Assembly (NCBI GenBank): GCA_905250885.1
Contig: CAJNOQ010001130.1
Location: 1 to 35,472 of the forward strand
Source of the DNA: Didymodactylos carnosus
Taxonomy: Eukaryota > Rotifera > Eurotatoria > Philodinida > Philodinidae
Direction of reading: 5' to 3'
Length of the DNA: 35,472 nt
Shown here: positions 33,394 through 35,472 of the stretch, one piece after another
Numbering within the stretch: the stretch's first letter is position 1
Layout: every line of letters begins with the position of its first letter
The notes under the pieces: model-generated
Database searches by the model: none
What the model was told of the DNA's origin: nothing
The model's input: the letters and a program-made list of their open reading frames with translations, nothing else
Translations under genes and position numbers: made by a program

Positions 33394-34247
33394 TTATAAT
33401 GACATATTACTCTATATTGTCTAGTTCTCTTTAAGTGATTAATGATAGGGATGATATCGTTTATATATACACATATATAGAGCCTTCAAAGTCAGCTGAT
33501 GATGAATCATTATCTATTTTATCACTAATGAGCTATAAATATGAACTTATGAACACTTTAATACTATGGTCTGTCCAAAACTTCAGTGGACTCGGATATT
33601 TTTTGAATAACTCGAGAACGGATTGAGCTAGAGAGCAACGGTTTTCAGATGATGAAAGAGCACGATCGGGGATATAATTCTATGGCAAAATGAGTCTTAT
33701 CCGACAGGTCTACCATGGTGTACTTTTCGAAGCAAAAAGTCCGGGTCTGTCATTCCAGAAATACATATAGAGAATTATTGCACTAAATGCATATCGGCAT
33801 AGAGCAGATGCCACTCTACAACGTGGCACAAGTCCCATCTCCATCTACCATAGTCCGGATACTACAAGGAATCTCCGAGGACCAATCTATTGGCCAACTC
33901 TGAGCTCTAGAAACTTCAAAAACATCTGATACATACGTTATCGGACACGCTGATTACTGTGGCAAAGTTTATTTTACATCCGGGTTAAGAAAACTGCAAT
34001 AGGTGACTTTTTCAGAAAGTATGATTTTAGCATGGTCACAGTGAAAAACTTGTTGGTATTATGATGGTATATTATTCTATATTGTCTATTTCTCTTTAAG
34101 CGTTTGATGGGTAGTAATGATATCGTTTATCTGTACACATATACAGAGCTTTCAAAGTCAGTTGATGATGAATCATTGTCAATGTGTTTTATCTATTTAT
34201 CGCTAATGAACTATAAATATGAACTTATGAACTCTTTAATACTAGTA
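33394..34247. repeat. Pair of direct repeats flanking 490 bp
   Basis: Positions 33394-33568 and about 34058-34247 are direct copies at roughly 80-85% with a few indels. They share CTCTATATTGTCTA, GATATCGTTTAT, CAGAGC/TTTCAAAGTCAG and TATAAATATGAACTTATGAA. The 490-bp centre has no coding. It could be terminal repeats of a small LTR (TRIM-type) remnant or a simple segmental duplication. No TG..CA ends or primer-binding site were identified, so I leave it as a repeat. Confidence 0.65.
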
Positions 34248-34473
34248 AAAAAAACTGAACAGATATGCAAGGTCACTAATTGAGATAAAGCATAGATATA
34301 CATATATGACACAAAAGACAAGTTCTTGTTTCGAATGTGGTACACTTTCTTTTCTCCTCATATATGTGTATTGTTACCATTGCTCCATATATACATACAT
34401 ATCATTAGAGTGAGGTTATACTACTTGACGCTCATCACAAATTGTTGTTTTGTATCATTCATGTATGATGAGA

Positions 34474-34785
34474 TCAAGAAGTGTGGGGCTGTTGTATTTC
34501 TGCTTGGATGAACTTTAAAGCATTTTGAAAATCTTTTTGTTGTATTTGTAATTTACCTGCTCTTTCAAAATTTACATGCAAAGAGCTGTTTGTCTAAAGT
34601 TAAATTAAGTATCATTTAATTCTGATGTTAGACGTATAAGAATCACTCCCAAAGTAACTGACATTATTCGATTCATACTTTTATGTCGCGCAACATGGCT
34701 TGTGATGCTGCTAAGCGGATAATTTGTTCAATTTGTGCGCCACTAAAATCGGTCATTAAGTTGTTTAAATGTATAGGTATGTGCG
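34474..34785 (-). CDS. NSF-like AAA+ ATPase fragment, two exons
   Basis: Minus-strand exons 34679-34785 (2 bases plus 35 codons) and 34474-34593 (39 codons plus TGA) join in phase across an 85-nt GTATGA...TTTAG intron. The first carries DFSGAQIEQIIRLAASQAM, the sensor-2 region of an AAA+ ATPase, and ends RDIK. It resembles the end of the D1 ATPase domain of NSF (vesicle-fusion ATPase). The second has ERAGKLQIQQKDF.NAL, which fits the NSF segment that follows. The 5' part must lie beyond the element at 34781-35250 or has been lost. The reading stops soon after this point, so the second ATPase domain is absent. It may be a truncated paralogue, a relic, or the C-terminus of a shorter AAA protein. 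I am sure of AAA+, less so of NSF. Confidence 0.65.
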
Positions 34786-35250
34786 CTACAAAAATATAAT
34801 ATAGAACCCTCTCTTTTTAAATCTTTCTTTTTTTGTTTGTCGTAAGTCTGATCGAACCACAGTACTGTGTGGCGGCGTTTTGGGTATAATTCAGTGTTCC
34901 CAACGAATACTGGATGCTAATCTATTTAAAATTCAAAGCGTCATAAATCAAGTCTATAAGTTTCATTTTTTCTACGTTGCGAGTTTTTTCACATTGTTTA
35001 TAACAAAGATGTCGACTATGTATGTCGTTCGAGTACCACTGTTTTGTAGCCGGACAGGAGCTGCGGTTGTAAATGAAAAAGATTTTGTCCGTATGATCAC
35101 CAGGTAAAGAGGAATATATTGTATAAATATTTTTAAATTCACGCGATGAAAACGCCGCCACACAGTACTGTGGTTCGATCAGACTTACGACAAACAAAAA
35201 AAAGAAAGATTTAAAAAGAGAGGATTTTATATTATATTTTTGTAGCGCAC
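34781..35250. mobile_element. 470-bp TIR element (MITE) with 101-bp ends
   Basis: Terminal inverted repeats 34781-34881 and 35149-35250 are about 95% identical, starting GTGCGCTACAAAAATATAAT and ending GTGTGGCGGCGTTTT. Each contains the short palindrome CCACAGTACTGTGTGG. The 267-bp centre has short frames only. No clear target duplication is visible. On the minus strand the end at 34785-34800 reads TATTTTTGTAG|CGCAC, a good splice acceptor used by the adjoining NSF-like exon. Confidence 0.8.
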
Positions 35251-35472
35251 CTAGACCTGTGGGCCGCGCCGCCGCCGAAAGCGCCCAAGTTTTGTGGAGG
35301 TTCTCGCGCTAAAAGCTTGCTTTAGCCTTCGCTGATAGAAAACGTTTTGCGTGAAAAAATCATGAGAAACAGGCGGAATCACTGATTCAGTATGTCTCTG
35401 TCATCTATATCTGCATAGGCATTACCGATATAAGATAAGAATATTTATTAGCCATAATTTCAATGGTCTCAT
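35251..35472. other. Right edge with GC-rich block
   Basis: Positions 35258-35292 are strikingly GC-rich (GGGCCGCGCCGCCGCCG) against the AT-rich window. No coding was recognised on either strand before the window ends. Confidence 0.5.

Noticed and set aside
33394-34247. Calling the direct repeats LTRs of a retrotransposon
   Set aside because: No TG...CA ends, primer-binding site, polypurine tract or coding region could be seen.
34880-35197. Short frames inside the 470-bp TIR element
   Set aside because: They overlap on both strands, run into the inverted repeats and show no transposase motif.

Overview
The window looks like animal nuclear DNA with compact, intron-bearing genes. It is very AT-rich. 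The clear introns have GT-AG ends and are mostly 59 to 85 nt long, and coding sequence prefers A/T-ending codons. I infer a small-intron invertebrate, most likely a bdelloid rotifer of the Rotaria type. That is an inference from style, because no marker gene settles it. No prokaryotic, organellar, rRNA, tRNA or CRISPR feature was recognised.

Layout. 1-2070: two adjoining long inverted-repeat elements and a short hAT-like element with an 8-bp target duplication. 2071-15.9 kb: gene-poor, AT-rich DNA with microsatellites, several foldback or palindromic units (4799-5038, 9405-10097, 11465-11915, 12579-12638) and two decayed coding-like stretches (13566-13881 on +, 14314-14801 on -). 15.9-18.5 kb: two + strand protein genes, a possibly myristoylated low-complexity protein and an orphan protein with one C-terminal membrane helix. 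18.8-21.5 kb: a larger foldback element that shares its arms with the 9.4-kb unit, then another hairpin unit. 24584-24791: a second hAT-like miniature element. 25.8-29.7 kb: a six-exon gene for a 308-residue, roughly eight-helix membrane protein. Its last intron is 2.76 kb and holds a Transib-like element (CACAGTG ends, 5-bp duplication) and a 590-bp near-perfect foldback. 29.7-34.3 kb: repeats, including a 143-bp tandem array. 34474-34785 on the minus strand: two exons resembling the end of the first ATPase domain of NSF (AAA+ family), abutting a 470-bp terminal-inverted-repeat element.

The three intact genes show no obvious shared pathway. The most striking feature is the density of inverted-repeat elements (about ten) with no recognisable transposase. 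The strongest single observations are the Transib-like element with recombination-signal-like ends, the NSF-like fragment whose splice acceptor lies in a transposon terminus, and the inverted-repeat element at the left end carrying a coding-like, frameshifted cargo.
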